Part shown: piece after piece, positions 11,791-23,444 of the stretch
Numbering within the stretch: position 1 is the first letter of the stretch
Layout of the letters: each line of letters starts with the position of its first letter
Origin: Adiantum capillus-veneris
Lineage: Eukaryota > Streptophyta > Polypodiopsida > Polypodiales > Pteridaceae
Direction of reading: 5' to 3'
Length of the DNA stretch: 64,000 nucleotides
Assembly: GCA_014529385.2 (NCBI GenBank)
Contig: CM043959.1
Span: 4,893,045 to 4,957,044, forward strand
Program-made: the position numbers and the translations under genes
The notes under the pieces: model-generated
What the model saw: only the letters and a program-made list of their open reading frames with translations
Database searches by the model: none
Told to the model about the DNA's origin: nothing

Positions 11791-13559
11791 CTCATATACT
11801 TTTCACATATGTTTGTTTTTACTTGTTCTCGTGATTTCTTTTCCCAGCTCATGCATTATAGGCCCAGGAGTTTTTGGACCTCCAGGCTATAATAGGGCTT
11901 GAGAAATTTCTACAAGTCTTTTGTACACTTTCAAATTCTCCTAGTTCCATCTTTTAAATAGATAACAATCTTTGCTCCAAATTTTGGTTGTTATTCAAGC
12001 CTTGCATCTAAGTGCTTGTTCACCTTTTGAGACATATTTAGGAATCATGAAAAAAATGCACAAAAACAGGACAATTCTTTTTGTTCTCTATTTCTTGGGA
12101 GAGGTAAACAATGTTTTAGGATGCTCATTGTCTTTGTATGTAGTTTTTAGTATTTTTCATGGATTAAAAAAATCACTTATGACGTTAAGATTTTGAGTCT
12201 CAAAACTACAAACCTGTTGAAAAATGACTACTTGTAAACCTTCGTCCTCAAGTATGATTCTCTAGGAGTAGACATTGTGTCAAAACACAAATTTAGGCCC
12301 AAACTCTAGGTTGAGCCTTGCTAAATGTACATGGTATTCAACCATGTGGCTATCCTTGTTGTGCTGACAAAGATAAAGGAAGAAGTGTTACAATATAGGG
12401 TCATGGGGACTAGATCCTACACAATGTAGACATTTTTATTGATGACAAAAATCCACATTTCAATCCTCATGGTGTTTAGAACCAAATTGACGTGACAAGA
12501 AGATATTGAGCCTCTCCCTCAAACTTGAGATTGAGGGCCATTGTCTAAGCACTATGGAGTGAACTATCCAAAGTTCTAATCATGCTCCCAAATTCTAGAG
12601 TCCAAAGGCCACAGGATACTCCTGTAGTTGAAATACTATCTAGCATGCTTCTAAGATTGGATTCAAACTATGTGAAAGTAGGGTCCGTGTAGGGTTGTTC
12701 TTATGACGAGGCAATAAGTGATTCAAGGAGCACCATTCGTTTCTTTCTTAGACCGTGGCCACCAGCTCGGATGGCATGAACCCTTGGCAAAGAACTATGC
12801 CCAGGGCCTTTGTCATTTGAAAACATGTGTGGTCGTTGATCTCACAATCTATAGCTTAATGTAGCCAAGTTCTATATTTGATTTGTTGTTTGAAATGTGT
12901 GTATTCGCAAAATTGAGCCTTGGACACCTTGTGTGAACTATAGTGATGCAAAAAAGCTTGAGCTGGCATGCAACACAGGGGCACTTTGAACCTACCCTGA
13001 GGCTTGCTCATTCAAAGTTGAGGTGGAGCCCTTTCAAAACATAAACAACTAGTATTAGCAAGGCATAAAGGTAAATGATATGCAAACGTGATGGCCAATT
13101 GTGAAAAGAGTTCACTTTAAATTGAATTTCAAACATGACGGTCATCAAATATGATGGTTGGGAGTGGGCATGTCGTCACTGCTCCACATTTCTAGGATTC
13201 TAATACCTCCTCATTGAGGTGCCTTAGCTTCCCATGCCTCACCGAGGTGACTCAAGCTTCTCATCAGGTTGTGCGTCAAGAACTCCCTCTTTCAAGAATC
13301 GGGCTCTTCCTGTTCACAGAGGGTGTGAATTGCATGCTGCAAGCTCGTCCTACTTTTGTGCAATGCCACAAGCTATACCAGTTTGTGTAGGCTTTCGAAT
13401 TTGGGTTCCTTATAATTTATTATTTGCACTTGTACTACATGTTGAGAGAATTCTATCACACTGGGAAGCCTTTTGCATAGCCTCTATTTTCTTGGTAATA
13501 GCATACGAGAGCTTGGATCTAAAGGTGCTCATACAAGGCAGACCAAATTGATGGCAGTC
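11791..13559. other. No recognisable gene; probably gag region of the Tat-like element
   Basis: No long frame on either strand and no motif I recognise. By position it should hold the decayed gag and flanking internal sequence of the minus-strand element. Confidence 0.4.
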
Positions 13560-13574
13560 ATGAATTAGATCATC

Positions 13575-13634
13575 TGCGATCTCCTTCATAGATATTCTCT
13601 AGTTCATATGCGATCTCCTTCATAGATATTCTCT
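13575..13634. repeat. 34-bp tandem repeat, 2 copies
   Basis: TGCGATCTCCTTCATAGATA and the bases after it occur at 13575-13600 and again, identically over 26 bases, at 13609-13634. Confidence 0.9.
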
Positions 13635-13686
13635 AAAATAGAATCCTATCATGCGGTGTAGCCTTACACATCAAAGCCTGAGCATG

Positions 13687-13925
13687 TAGTTGACATGGCG
13701 CATGATGGAATCACAAGAAGAGAGGGTAGGCATCTGCTCCTCCTCATGTACGCTAGAGTTGGGCCTAACAAGCATGTCTTCCACCAATGTACCTGGATTG
13801 CAAATCCATCTTGCACATTGGAGCATATGGGTTTAGTTGACATGGCAAATGAGGGCATCGCAGGGGGATAGGGTCGGCATCCACACATGCAAGCCGGAGT
13901 TGGAGCTAACAAGCTTGTCTTCCAT
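13687..13925. repeat. Diverged tandem duplication at the target of the next element
   Basis: Two related segments (about 13687-13790 and 13834-13925) share TAGTTGACATGGC, the middle GGGT-GGCATC and the end CTAACAAGC-TGTCTTCCA. The second is cut exactly at the left LTR border of the minus-strand gypsy element, which independently supports that border. Confidence 0.75.
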
Positions 13926-14051
13926 TGTTGGGAGAAGAAGGGGAGACCCGTTGCTTAAAACCGTTCAACCTTGCTCACAGACTTCACCATCAACCTATCC
14001 ACCTCTTTTCACAATTTCCAAGCACACACATATACACACACGTGCGCGCGT

Positions 14052-14087
<36 letters not shown>

Positions 14088-14599
14088 CATACAATTGACA
14101 TAGACAAGATTGTAAGAGTGTGTGATTAGAGAGTACACAACAAATTAAGCATAGCATAAGATTGTAGAGAAAGAATCTGCAAGAGAAAGGCCTAAATCTA
14201 TCCCCAAACTCCACGGAACCTATTCTTGTGGAGTTTGGTATTTAATATATTATTTGTGAGTTTAAGGTGCAAAAATTTAAGACTCCTCTTTTACAACCAC
14301 TTTACTTTTGTAAATGGGTGAAGCTCATTAGTTCTTGCATGTCCCATAAGGGAGGTTCCCACTACAATTATTTACAGAGCCATAGTGGCTTATTGAAATG
14401 AAAATCTATAATACAATGCGATATAAAACGATCGAGTTATTGCCTGTAGCTCTTCGTCAACTCCCAGCATTCCACTCTACAAAATCATCATCATCGACTC
14501 AATTAGAAAAATAAAAAAGACAGCACATAATTAACAATTATGTTAGCTATCCCAATTGCAGCTAACGACTACATCAGGAGGGTGACTATTCACGTAACA
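13926..14599 (-). mobile_element. 3' LTR of the minus-strand gypsy element (674 bp)
   Basis: On the minus strand the LTR starts TGTTACGTGAATAG at 14599, directly after a polypurine tract, and ends CTTCTCCCAACA at 13926. It carries an internal CA/TG microsatellite (14041-14083). Most of it aligns with 21690-22292. Confidence 0.87.
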
Positions 14600-14610
14600 T
14601 CCCTCCCACC
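14600..14610 (-). other. Polypurine tract
   Basis: GGTGGGAGGGA on the minus strand, directly before the LTR TG. It also overlaps the last codons of the polyprotein. Confidence 0.8.
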
Positions 14611-17600
14611 TGGGATAGCAACTGTCCTCAGTTGCTCAATAGACAAATCAATTGGACCGTGAGTGATGGAAAATGTGGAGAAGGTCTGGGAAGTTGTGAA
14701 AGAAATTTTCAGCCATCCGTTTGGCATCCTCTCTAGGGTGGCCCTTGAAAGTCAAAAGGTAACGATTATAAACCATACCAGTGCGTGTAGTGATGGTCTT
14801 GTGGTCAACTATTTTGTCAGGGATGAGGTTCTCTTCTTGGTCTATAAGTGAAGGTGGGTCTTCATAAATGTGATGTGTAGGTAGGGGTCCTCTGAATGGC
14901 CTTAAAAGACTAATGTGAAATGCATTGTGAATGTGCCAATGTGAAGGTGGGTCTAAATGGAAAGAAACATCATTAATGGTAGCTGAAATTTTAAAAGGTC
15001 CATAAAAGCAAGGATCAAGCTTAACAAAGACATTTGTATCAACACTTTTGATCCTTCATTTTTTAATGCAAAGTAAAACATAATTACCTTCCTTAAAGTG
15101 GTGTGCCTTGCGGTGCTTGTTAGCATGTTCAGTGTAAAGCTCTTGTGAGTGTTTTCTTGCAAGGAATGAAATACACTTGTTTAGAAAAATGTCAATAACA
15201 GTCCAAATCATGTCATGCTTGTGCACCATGAGTGGGAAACCAATAACAAAATCCATTGAAATATGTTCCCAAGGTTTTTAAGAATAGGGAGAGGGTGTAA
15301 AGGTCCCAATTCCTTACCTATTGTTGCTTTGATCGTTTGGAAAATCAAACAAATTGAAACATACTATTTAACATCAATTCTCATAGTAGGCCAATAGAAA
15401 TCACGACATAAATTTTGAAAAGTTGCAGCAAATCCTCTATGTCGAGCATAGGGTGGTTTGTGCAATTCTTCCATAATTAATGTACGAAAAGGTTTAGTCA
15501 CACACAATTTCTGTTTGGAATAAAGGAAGTATTGTTGAATAGTGTATTTCAAAAATGTGTGCACAAAATTTTCAAGCATATGCAACCATGTCTTTTTGAA
15601 GTCATCATCATGTGCATAAGTGGCAGGCATAGTGTCAATTGAAGTTCACATAATGGTTGATAGATTATTAAGTGAAGGTCTTCTACTCAAAGCATCAGCT
15701 ACAACCTTTTCTATACCAGGATGGTATTGAATGTTGGGCTAAAAAATTTGGATAAAAGCAGCCCACTTAATATGTCTATCATCTATACGGGTTGAGAAAG
15801 TAAATATTTGATACTTTGTTGATCAGTTTTAATGATCAAGTCAGTACCCATTACATAGTGTTTCTACATTTTCAATGCATGTACCACAACAGTCAACTCT
15901 TTATCATAAGTACCGAACTTTATTTCAGAAGGTTTGAATTTACAACTTTCAAAAGCGAGTGGATGGTTATCTTGCATAAGGACTACACCGATACCTTTTC
16001 CACTAGCATCAATGACTACGACAAAGAATGGTCTTTCAAAATCAGGCAGTTTCAATATAGGTACAGAGTCAAATAATGTGACTTGTAAGCAAAGTTACAA
16101 ATAAATTTCATGCAATAGCTACAAAGACCGATGAAAAAACGTAGTTCATGCAAGTTTTTGGGTCTAGTCCATGACTGAATGGCTTCAATTTTCTTGGGGT
16201 CTACATGTATTCCCTTACCTGATACGACGTGTCCCAAATATTCTATTTCATATTGGAAAAATCAACTCTTTTCAGGATTCAAATACAAGTGATTTTGTGC
16301 GAGCAGATCAAATACACATGTTAAGTGCTCTTTATGCTCTTTCTCAGATTTATTGAATACCGGAATTTCATCAAAAAATACAATCACAAAATCTTGATGG
16401 TCACTGAAAATTATGTTCATCATGCGTGTGAATGTGGCTCGTGCATTTGTCAAACCAAATGGCATGACAAGAAATTCATAGTGTCCAATTTGTGTTTTGA
16501 AAGCAGTTTTGTAGACATCATGTTCAAACATTTTGACTTGATGATACCCTGATTTAAGGTCAATTTTGCTAAAAATGCATTAGGTGAAATTTGGACTCAC
16601 AAAGGACCCTTTAAGGAGTTTGACGTTACCTCTCTCTACCAAAATGGGTGCATGGATAAATTTTTGCAAACAAACTCAAAATTTGGCGGAGGGTTGGCAG
16701 TTAGAATCAGTAGATAGAGCTTGAAGAGGACATTCTAACTGTCAAACCTCCACCAACTTTGGTGTTTGTTTGCAAAAAATTATCCATGCGGCCATTTTGG
16801 TAGAGAGAGGTAAAGTCAAACTCCTTAAAGGGCCCCTTTGTGAGTCCAAATTTCACATAATGTTTGCCCCTTTCAGTTTGTCTAATAGGTCATCCATTCT
16901 AGCAATAGGAAACTTATTCTTAATGGTGATCTTGTTTAAAGCCCTATACAGTCAATACACATACGAAAGGTTCCATTTTCCTTCTTGATAAGAAATACTA
17001 GAGCTCCATATGGTGAACTACTAGGTTGAATTAGGCCTCAGTCAAGTAGATCATTGATTTGAGTTTGTATCTTCCTGTGTCCGATTGGATTTACACGATA
17101 AGGTGCTCTACAAGGAGGTTCACTACCCGATATAATGTCTATTTTGTGATCTTTGGGACGTGAAGGTGGAATCCCAAGTGGAAGATCATGGATAAAACAA
17201 TCTTTAAATTGTGAGAGAACTTCATCGTGTGTAGATTTGTGTGAAGTTTTAGTTTCAGCAAAAATTTGATTTACCAACACTAGATATGTTTTCCCCTGTT
17301 TTCAAATTACTCTTTTGGCTTGAGTGTGAGAGAGGAGTAGAAATTTTTGATATGCTAGTATTTCTTGGATGGAAAAGTTTTTATTATTATGAGTGAGACA
17401 CATAGTACGTGTTTTATAATTAATCAACGGGTCAAATTCATGACGAAAGGCATTCCCAAAATCATATCAAGACCATGCAATGGTGCTACCAGAAATGTTC
17501 ATGTTTGTGTAAATTCACCAATGCCAACTTCAACAGTGACTTGGGTTTTACAATTAAAACGTTGATTATTAAAACAATTTTGACTTTGTGAGGTGATGAG

Positions 17601-17735
17601 ATTTCAGAGAGAGAGAGAGAGTTGTCCTGCCAAGCATGTAGAAATGAAATTGTGGCTACTACCATCATCTAGCAGAATTGTGACACTTTCACCCTTAACA
17701 GTGCCTTGCACTTTAAACATGTCTGAGGAGATAGC
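14611..17735 (-). pseudogene. Gypsy pol: protease, RT, RNase H, integrase (internally deleted), chromodomain-like end
   Basis: In element order: protease LLDDGSSHNFIS (D-D-G at 17669-17661 where D-S/T-G is usual), followed by an AG-repeat expansion; RT start SQFKDCFIHDLPLGIPP and SPYGALVFLIKKENGTFRMC; RT palm YEFLVMPFGLTNARATF; catalytic FFDE at 16378-16367, so the second Asp is Glu. RNase H follows (VVIDASGKGIGVVLMQ, 16055-15864), then an integrase zinc-finger His pair (HKPPYARH). The core starts MDFVIGFP at 15256 but runs within about 45 residues into the region after the core (TEHANKHRKAHHFKEG), so the rest of the core, with the second and third catalytic acids, is deleted. A chromodomain-like IVDHKTITTRTG and GHPREDAKWL closes the frame near 14700. 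A foldback element splits the RT. Stops and frameshifts are numerous. Confidence 0.85.
16578..16862. mobile_element. Foldback/MITE-like inverted-repeat element 1 inside the RT
   Basis: The left arm (CATTAGGTGAAATTTGGACT, then CACAAAGG-CCCTTTAAGGAG, ACCTCTCTCTACCAAAATGG) is the near-perfect reverse complement of the right arm ending CACATAATG at 16862. Arms are about 125 bp with a short spacer. The RT reading frame is continuous on either side of it, so the insertion point is known. An ATG occurs at 16575-16577 and at 16860-16862 and may be a 3-bp target duplication, though it could also belong to the inverted repeat. Confidence 0.87.
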
Positions 17736-17938
17736 AGTACACTGATATGGGTTGTCATCGTGATTATACTCAGGATCATATCCTCACTGTAACTAGCTTC
17801 CACTTCATTGTCGTCGGGATCAGTATCTTCAATGAGGTTGAGAGTAGCATTGTTGGGGCAGTTGTTGTTAAAGGGTTTTTGTCTTGGATTTTGGTTGACT
17901 CCATTGGATTGGCCATTGCTCTTAACAGAACCTTTTGG

Positions 17939-18894
17939 GCACTTATTTGCATAGTGACCATACTGAAAGCATTTAAACCAATTTACCTTTCTGTTACCAT
18001 TAGAGTTTTGAGCAGGACGTTGGTTGGAAAAATTTTGGTTGCCTCATTGCTACGTGTTGTTGTTGTTGTTGTTGTTGTTGTTGCTATGAGGTTGAGCAGT
18101 AGTAGGAGAATTGTCAAATCTGCATCTCTTGAAAAAGGTACGGCTTTGATGTTTGTTTCTATCAAAAGTTAGTAGAGAAAGGAGGTCTCTTGTTACGGTT
18201 AGCGTTAGCAGTTTGATTAGTGTGAGAGGGTTGTCCACCTTTCTTCTTCTTTGTGTTTAGATCCAAATTAATAGCTTTTGAGAGAGAATCTGGTTCGAAC
18301 ATATGTACCTCAGCACCACTTGTAGTGCCAAGGCTAATATGTACTTATGCTTCAATTTCCTGCAACTAACATTTTCAATAGCTTACAATTGAATTAAACA
18401 GTTTCAAAAATGATCAGTGTAACCATGTACATCTTCATTTTGACCCTGTCAAATTAAATCCCATTGGCGTCGTGCTTTAGCTTCGTATTGTGTGGGCAAA
18501 AATTGAGGTAAAAACACTTTTTTAAATGCATGCCAGGTACGTGGTCTTTTCTCGTGCTCTGTGGTTGCGTTCCACCACAGTGCAGCCTGCTAGTGAGATG
18601 ATTTGATGCACATTTTACCATTTCACATTCAAGAAAGTCTTCATCATGAAAATATTCATCTAGCTGACTAACCCATGCTAGAACCGTGCTAGTATCTTTA
18701 GTGCCACCAAAGTCCTTGAAAGTGAATGCTTTTCTACTAATTTTGTTTTGCTTGGGTACCGGTGCAAATTTTGTGCGTGCAGAATGCATTAATTTATCTT
18801 CAAGCTCTTGCCTTTGCATGCGTTCATATGTGAGAGATTGTTGCAGATTGACAAGCTATTAAGCAATTGTGGGTTCTTGTGGAAGGTGTGCCAT
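17939..18894 (-). pseudogene. Gag of the minus-strand gypsy element
   Basis: The likely start is the ATG at 18894. A gag-type core follows: FKDFGGTKDTSTVLAWVSQL, DEYFHDEDFLECEMVKCASNHL, about 18730-18560. Further on an Asn run encoded by an AAC repeat (about 18085-18055) leads to a zinc knuckle CFQYGHYANKC at 17971-17939. The knuckle lacks the second Cys of C-x2-C-x4-H-x4-C, apparently by loss of three codons. Frameshifts lie near 18490 and 18170, and a stop follows the start within ten codons. Non-functional. Confidence 0.72.
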
Positions 18895-18939
18895 AATTTC
18901 TTGCCTTTTTTTGTGTGTTTTTATAATAATAATGCTTAA

Positions 18940-20289
18940 CACTAGAATGGTAACATGACACTTTTATGTCCTTGGACACTTTTGTCTCCTGTTAAGTGAC
19001 CATTTTGCTTGAATTATTTGAAGAGTATGAAAATGAATTTCTAGGTGCTATATATCCACAAAGTTGCCTTATGAGCTGAAAAAAACTTAGCATTTTTTTT
19101 GGAGTATCGATCTCACCATTAACCTTACTCTTGCACAACATTTTTGAACCTAAACTGTGTGAAAAAACGGGTGTTGTTTTTGGCTTTTTTTTCAATTTTT
19201 GGCAACTATACCACTCTAAACTTCATGTTTGTGAGGTTTAGATGGCTAGAGGTTAGGTCTTCATAGTTCTCAACATGTTTCGATGCTTGTAGGGAGAGCT
19301 AAGTGTTAAAATTCAAAGTTATGACCAATTTACAAGAATTGCATAATCCTGTTTTTTGGCCAAAATTAGCACTTTTATGATTTTTTTAGTGGCTTTCTTG
19401 ATATTCAAATTCAATTTTGATTGTGTAAGTGTAATGTATAACATAAAGCTAATCTTTCTTGAGTTTTGGGGGACCTAATATGCTATATAGCATAGTATAT
19501 GATGATGGTTGAGTTTTTTGATTGCTGAAGAATATGATACATTTTAGAGTAGCAAGTATAACTTTCTCAATATTGCTAGTTTCTGAGGCCAATTGTGTGT
19601 ATTTTGTAGGTAATAACCATATCTAATCATAGACTACAAACTTGGCTAGATATTGAGTAGTTTCTATGGGTTTCTAGAGGTCATAATGCTAAACCCAGTT
19701 TTTTCATGTTTGCTGTATTTAGCACTTTATCATTGTCCCCAAGGTTCCAATTGTAAGAGATCCATTATCCTTTTGACATGCTCCAGGGCTCCTTTTGAAT
19801 CCAAAGGCCCAAAGGGAACTAAGAAAACATGTATACAGTATCTATATTGAGTGTGACTATAGAAACTTTGATGATAGGTCCGCAGAATGGAAAAAATGTA
19901 ACTTTTTTGTACCTATTTCTTTTGCCCAAAAACAAATTAGTGAGGTAAAAGCAACCATGTGTTTTGGTCACCAACCCATTGGAGTTGACGGGGCATTTTA
20001 TCTCATGTCCTACAAAAATCCCCACTCTTATTTATATGCAATCAACTGTCAATCAACTGTAAGAAATTGTTGTTTTGGGCAAAATGCACTGGTCCATCAA
20101 CTTTGGAGGCTTGTAGTGACCAAGGGATGAGAAAAATTACAACTTTCTCATTTTTTCCATATGTATTAGTTATTGAAATATAAGCTCATGAAAGGATTTT
20201 TCAAAATGAGTGGATCTACTATGGTTTTGGAATTTTTTCCCAAAACCTGAAAGGACACTTCTATGTCCTGTTAGGTTACCATTCTTGTG
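18940..20289. mobile_element. 1.35-kb terminal-inverted-repeat element flanked by TTAA
   Basis: The left end CACTAGAATGGTAAC (18940) is matched by the right end GTTACCATTCTTGTG (to 20289), 14 of 15 complementary, with looser similarity further in (ACACTT-TATGTCC). TTAA occurs directly outside both ends (18936-18939 and 20290-20293). No transposase frame is visible, so it would be non-autonomous. It sits 42 bp upstream of the gag start of the gypsy element. TTAA flanks are typical of piggyBac-like elements, but the CACTA-like end is not diagnostic, so the superfamily is open. Confidence 0.68.
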
Positions 20290-20293
20290 TTAA

Positions 20294-21377
20294 AAGGGCT
20301 ATATGGCAATATTTACATATGCAATATGCGGAATAAGTGAAAGAGAGTAACATACATAATAGAAGTGAAATGTATCTAACTTAAACTTGCATTGGCGTTT
20401 AGTCCAGAATGGCGATGCGCTAGGAAATTGCTGAAAGACTCAGCTGTCAAATGGTTCATCTGCAAGCTGGTCGAGTTTTGCAGTGTCCGATCATCTCCCG
20501 TATCCCCAAAGATCAATATCAGTCGTAAAACAAATCCACAAGTTATCCAAATTGATTAAAAATTCTATTAATTTGAGGATGTTTGGATCCTTGGCAGGTG
20601 ATTTTTCAGCTCCATTGTGATAGTCGGTTTCAAGGAGGAATTAAATTGGGAGAGCTGACAATTTCTGATCTAATATCTTTGGCAATTGTGGGAATATCAT
20701 GTGCCAGTGCCGACCCGTTGAGTCAATTGGGGAAAACTGACTTGTGAGAAGTGGAAAAGTCGAGCTTTGGAGAGAGAATTTCTCCTTAGAACCCAATGGG
20801 CGGCCAGTCAAGTTAGGAGTTTATCGATTGAAGGGGTGATTAGAGGCTTAGATAAAGGGATTTTTTTTCTTTAAAGCTTGCAATGTTCATTAAATGTGTG
20901 TGGACACCTGGTTTATGAGGTCGACGGCATGCAGGAGTGATTGGCCCACAATGTGAGAGGGAGAGGGAACAGGATGGCGAGCAAAAAGGGATCTCGCTTG
21001 CATGAAAGACCAGGCTTTTGCCCAGCGGTCCTAGGCGACCCTTTTGATAATGTTTTCGAGTGTTTTCATGCAGGTCACTCCCGTGGCTTGGAGGGGTGTA
21101 GACGGGCCTTCCCACGATAGGTGCGAGCCAGAAGTTGCAATTTGATAAGCCCTTGAATCAATTTTCCTCCTCGACACTTTAAAATCTGATGTTGGTACCG
21201 GATCACAGGATTCCTCCAAAGCTCTTCATCATCGTCTTCTTCTGGATTCCTCACAATTTTGTCTTAATTTACAACGTCGATGTCGTTAATTTGTAAATCT
21301 CTTTTGAGATCGACCTTGATTGCCAATTCTATTGAATCAAGACTCTTCCAAATCTTCAAGTTCCTGTATTTTCTTCG

Positions 21378-21459
<82 letters not shown>

Positions 21460-21670
21460 ACAATCGACAAGAATTAGCCATCAATTAAAATTCAAATTGA
21501 GCATGTCGAACCTCGTTGTCGTTAAGAAGATGAACTTGTTAACTTGTCTATTTATCGATGGATCACCGACGATTAACTTGAGTTTGCAAATTTGATATTA
21601 CCAATTGTTTGCCAATTGAAAGTTTCCTCTTTGGAGTTGGAGTTTGATTGTTGATTTCCTCAAACTCGTA
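20294..21670 (-). other. Leader of the minus-strand gypsy element
   Basis: Non-coding sequence between primer site and gag. Contains a (CT)38 microsatellite. No recognisable gene; the short ORFs are probably chance. Confidence 0.55.
21381..21456. repeat. (CT)n microsatellite, about 76 bp
   Basis: Uninterrupted CT dinucleotides. Confidence 0.98.
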
Positions 21671-21682
21671 GCTCTGGTACCA
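21671..21682 (-). other. Primer binding site, initiator Met tRNA type
   Basis: On the minus strand TGGTACCAGAGC follows the 5' LTR. It matches the common plant PBS TGGTATCAGAGC at 11 of 12 positions. Confidence 0.83.
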
Positions 21683-22292
21683 CCTTTCCGAGAAGAAGGG
21701 GAGGCCGGTTGCTTAAAACCATTTATCCTTGCTCACAGACATCACCATCAACCTGTCCACCTCTTTTCCCAATTTCCAAGAACACACACACACCTAGAAT
21801 ATGACACACACACACACACACACACACAGAACATGGAATTGACATAGAAAAGATTGTAAGAGTGTGTAAGAGAAATGTAAGAGATAGAGACTTGATTAGA
21901 GAGTAGCCAGCTAATTAAACATAGCATAAGAGTGTAGAGAAGAAAATCTCCAAGAGAAAGGCCTAAATCTAACCCCAAACTCCATGGCACCTATTCTTGT
22001 GGAGTTTGGTATTTAATATATTATTTATGAGTTTACGGTGCCAAAATTTGAGCGAGACCCCTCTTTTACAACCACTTCACTTTTGTAAATGGGTGAAGCT
22101 CATTAGTTCTTGCATGTCCCATAAGGGAGGTTCCCACTACAATTATTTACAAAGCCATAGTCGCTTATTGAAATCAAAATCTAAAATATTCTGCGAATAT
22201 AAAACAGCCGAGAGTTATTGCCTGCGTCTCTTCGTCAATTCCTAGCATTTCACTCTACAAAATCATCATCATCAACTCAATTAGAAGAATAA
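21683..22292 (-). mobile_element. 5' LTR of the minus-strand gypsy element, outer end missing
   Basis: Aligns with 13930-14516 of the 3' LTR (CTTGTGGAGTTTGGTATTTA, CATGTCCCATAAGGGAGG and so on). The outer 85 bp, ending in TAACA in the partner, are replaced at about 22292 by an unrelated minisatellite, so the element lost its outer border and target duplication on this side. Confidence 0.85.
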
Positions 22293-22296
22293 AGTA

Positions 22297-22471
22297 TTCA
22301 TATTTTTCTTTTTGTATCTAGCAAGGGTAGAGGCTCAAACTTAAGTTCAAGCCTCCACGCCTTCTTCTATCGGGTAGGGATTTAACCTCTACCCTTTTTG
22401 TATTTGGCAAGGGTATCGGTTCGGACTTAAGTTTGAGCCTCCATGCCTTCTTTTATTTGGTAAGGGTTTAG
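22297..22471. repeat. Minisatellite, two units of about 87 bp
   Basis: Units contain TTTTTGTAT-T-GCAAGGGTA, ACTTAAGTT-AGCCTCCA and GGTAGGG/GGTAAGGGTTTA. Related units lie at 22855-23028 and after 29268, so the plus-strand gypsy element was inserted into this array. Confidence 0.87.
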
Positions 22472-22774
22472 TGTAAGGACATGAGTCCTACGGGTAAGGC
22501 CATCGGCACGGCAGGACAATGTGTATGCTAGGGAGAGTCTATAAAATAGCACGGTTTGGTGGAGACTAGCACACGCATTACCACCGTCCTTTCACTGGTA
22601 TCAAAGCTATTTTGGGGAAAGGGGAAAAGCGGGTTGCATGTGCATGCAACGTGCTGCTTCTCTCCCATGTTCCGTAGACAGCGAAATGGTCACTGTGATA
22701 AAAAAAAGAAGGCGACACAGTTTCCTATGCACAACGCGCGAAGACAGATAGCAAAAGCCACCTACACCCCCCAC

Positions 22775-22776
<2 letters not shown>
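22472..22776 (+). mobile_element. Duplicated 5' end (LTR, primer site, leader) of the plus-strand gypsy element
   Basis: 22472-22594 is a 123-bp LTR copy preceded by TTTAG and followed by TGGTATCAAAGC (22596-22607) and about 170 bp of leader that is matched at 23152-23330. Together with the minisatellite units before it, this forms a diverged tandem duplication of about 480 bp that ends in a CT/C microsatellite. Confidence 0.83.
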
Positions 22777-22833
<57 letters not shown>

Positions 22834-22851
22834 CCCCCCCCCCCCCCCCCC
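22777..22851. repeat. (CT)27 followed by a run of 21 C
   Basis: Directly visible. It separates the two copies of the duplicated LTR segment. Confidence 0.97.
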
Positions 22852-22854
22852 ATT

Positions 22855-23028
22855 TCATATTTTCCTTTTTGTATCTAGCAAGGGTAGAGGCTCAAAAACT
22901 CAAGTTCAAGCCTTCACGCCTTCCTATTGGGTAGAGATTTAACCTCTACCCTTTTTGTATTTGGCAAGGGTAGAGGTTCAAACTTAAGTTAGAGCCTCCA
23001 TGTGTTCTTTTCTTTGGTAAGGGTTTAG
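22855..23028. repeat. Minisatellite, second pair of units
   Basis: Same 87-bp unit as at 22297-22471. The last five bases (TTTAG, 23024-23028) are the target duplication of the gypsy element. Confidence 0.85.
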
Positions 23029-23151
23029 TGTAAGAACATGGGTCCTATGGGCAAGGCCACCGGCATGGCTGGACAATGTGTATGCTAGGGGGAGGCTATA
23101 TGATAGCACGGTTGAGTGGAGACTAGCACCCGCATTACCACCACCTTTTCA
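23029..23151 (+). mobile_element. 5' LTR, 123 bp
   Basis: Starts TGTAAGAACATGGGTCC, ends CCACCTTTTCA. A TATA-like GGCTATATGATAG lies near 23092. Same length as the 3' LTR at 29146. Confidence 0.9.
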
Positions 23152-23152
23152 C

Positions 23153-23164
23153 TGGTATCAGAGA
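23153..23164 (+). other. Primer binding site, initiator Met tRNA type
   Basis: TGGTATCAGAGA, one base after the LTR, matches TGGTATCAGAGC at 11 of 12 positions. Confidence 0.88.
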
Positions 23165-23444
23165 TATTTTTGGGAAAGGGGAAAAGCTGGTTGCATGTGC
23201 ATGTGACGTGGTGCTTCTCTCCCATGTTTGGCAGATAGGGACGTGGTCATTGTGCAACAAAAAGAAAGTAGCACAGTATCCTGTGTGCAGCGTGCAAAGG
23301 CAAACATGGAAAGCTACCTATGCACCCCCACAACGCATGACTAAGACGGGCAACCAAGGCAAACTCAACTGGCAACTCTATGGCATCAAGGCTCCGTAGG
23401 CTTCCATTGGTTATGCGTGTAGGAAGGCCTGCTTAACCCTTGCA

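Larger units (their letters stand above)
13926..22292 (-). mobile_element. Minus-strand Ty3/gypsy element with both LTRs, decayed and carrying insertions
   Basis: The parts in element order (right to left) are: 5' LTR (22292-21683, truncated at its outer end), primer site (21682-21671), leader, gag (from 18894), protease, RT, RNase H, integrase, chromodomain-like end, polypurine tract (14610-14600), 3' LTR (14599-13926). The two LTRs are about 85-90% identical by eye. The coding region is broken throughout. A 1.35-kb TTAA-flanked element is inserted in the leader and a 285-bp foldback element in the RT. Total length is about 8.4 kb. Confidence 0.88.

Noticed and set aside
11972-12196. Plus-strand ORF in the Tat-like region
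   Set aside because: No motif; it lies opposite to the element's coding strand and looks like chance.
19653-20130. Plus-strand ORFs inside the TTAA-flanked element
   Set aside because: Short, without transposase motifs; the element looks non-coding.
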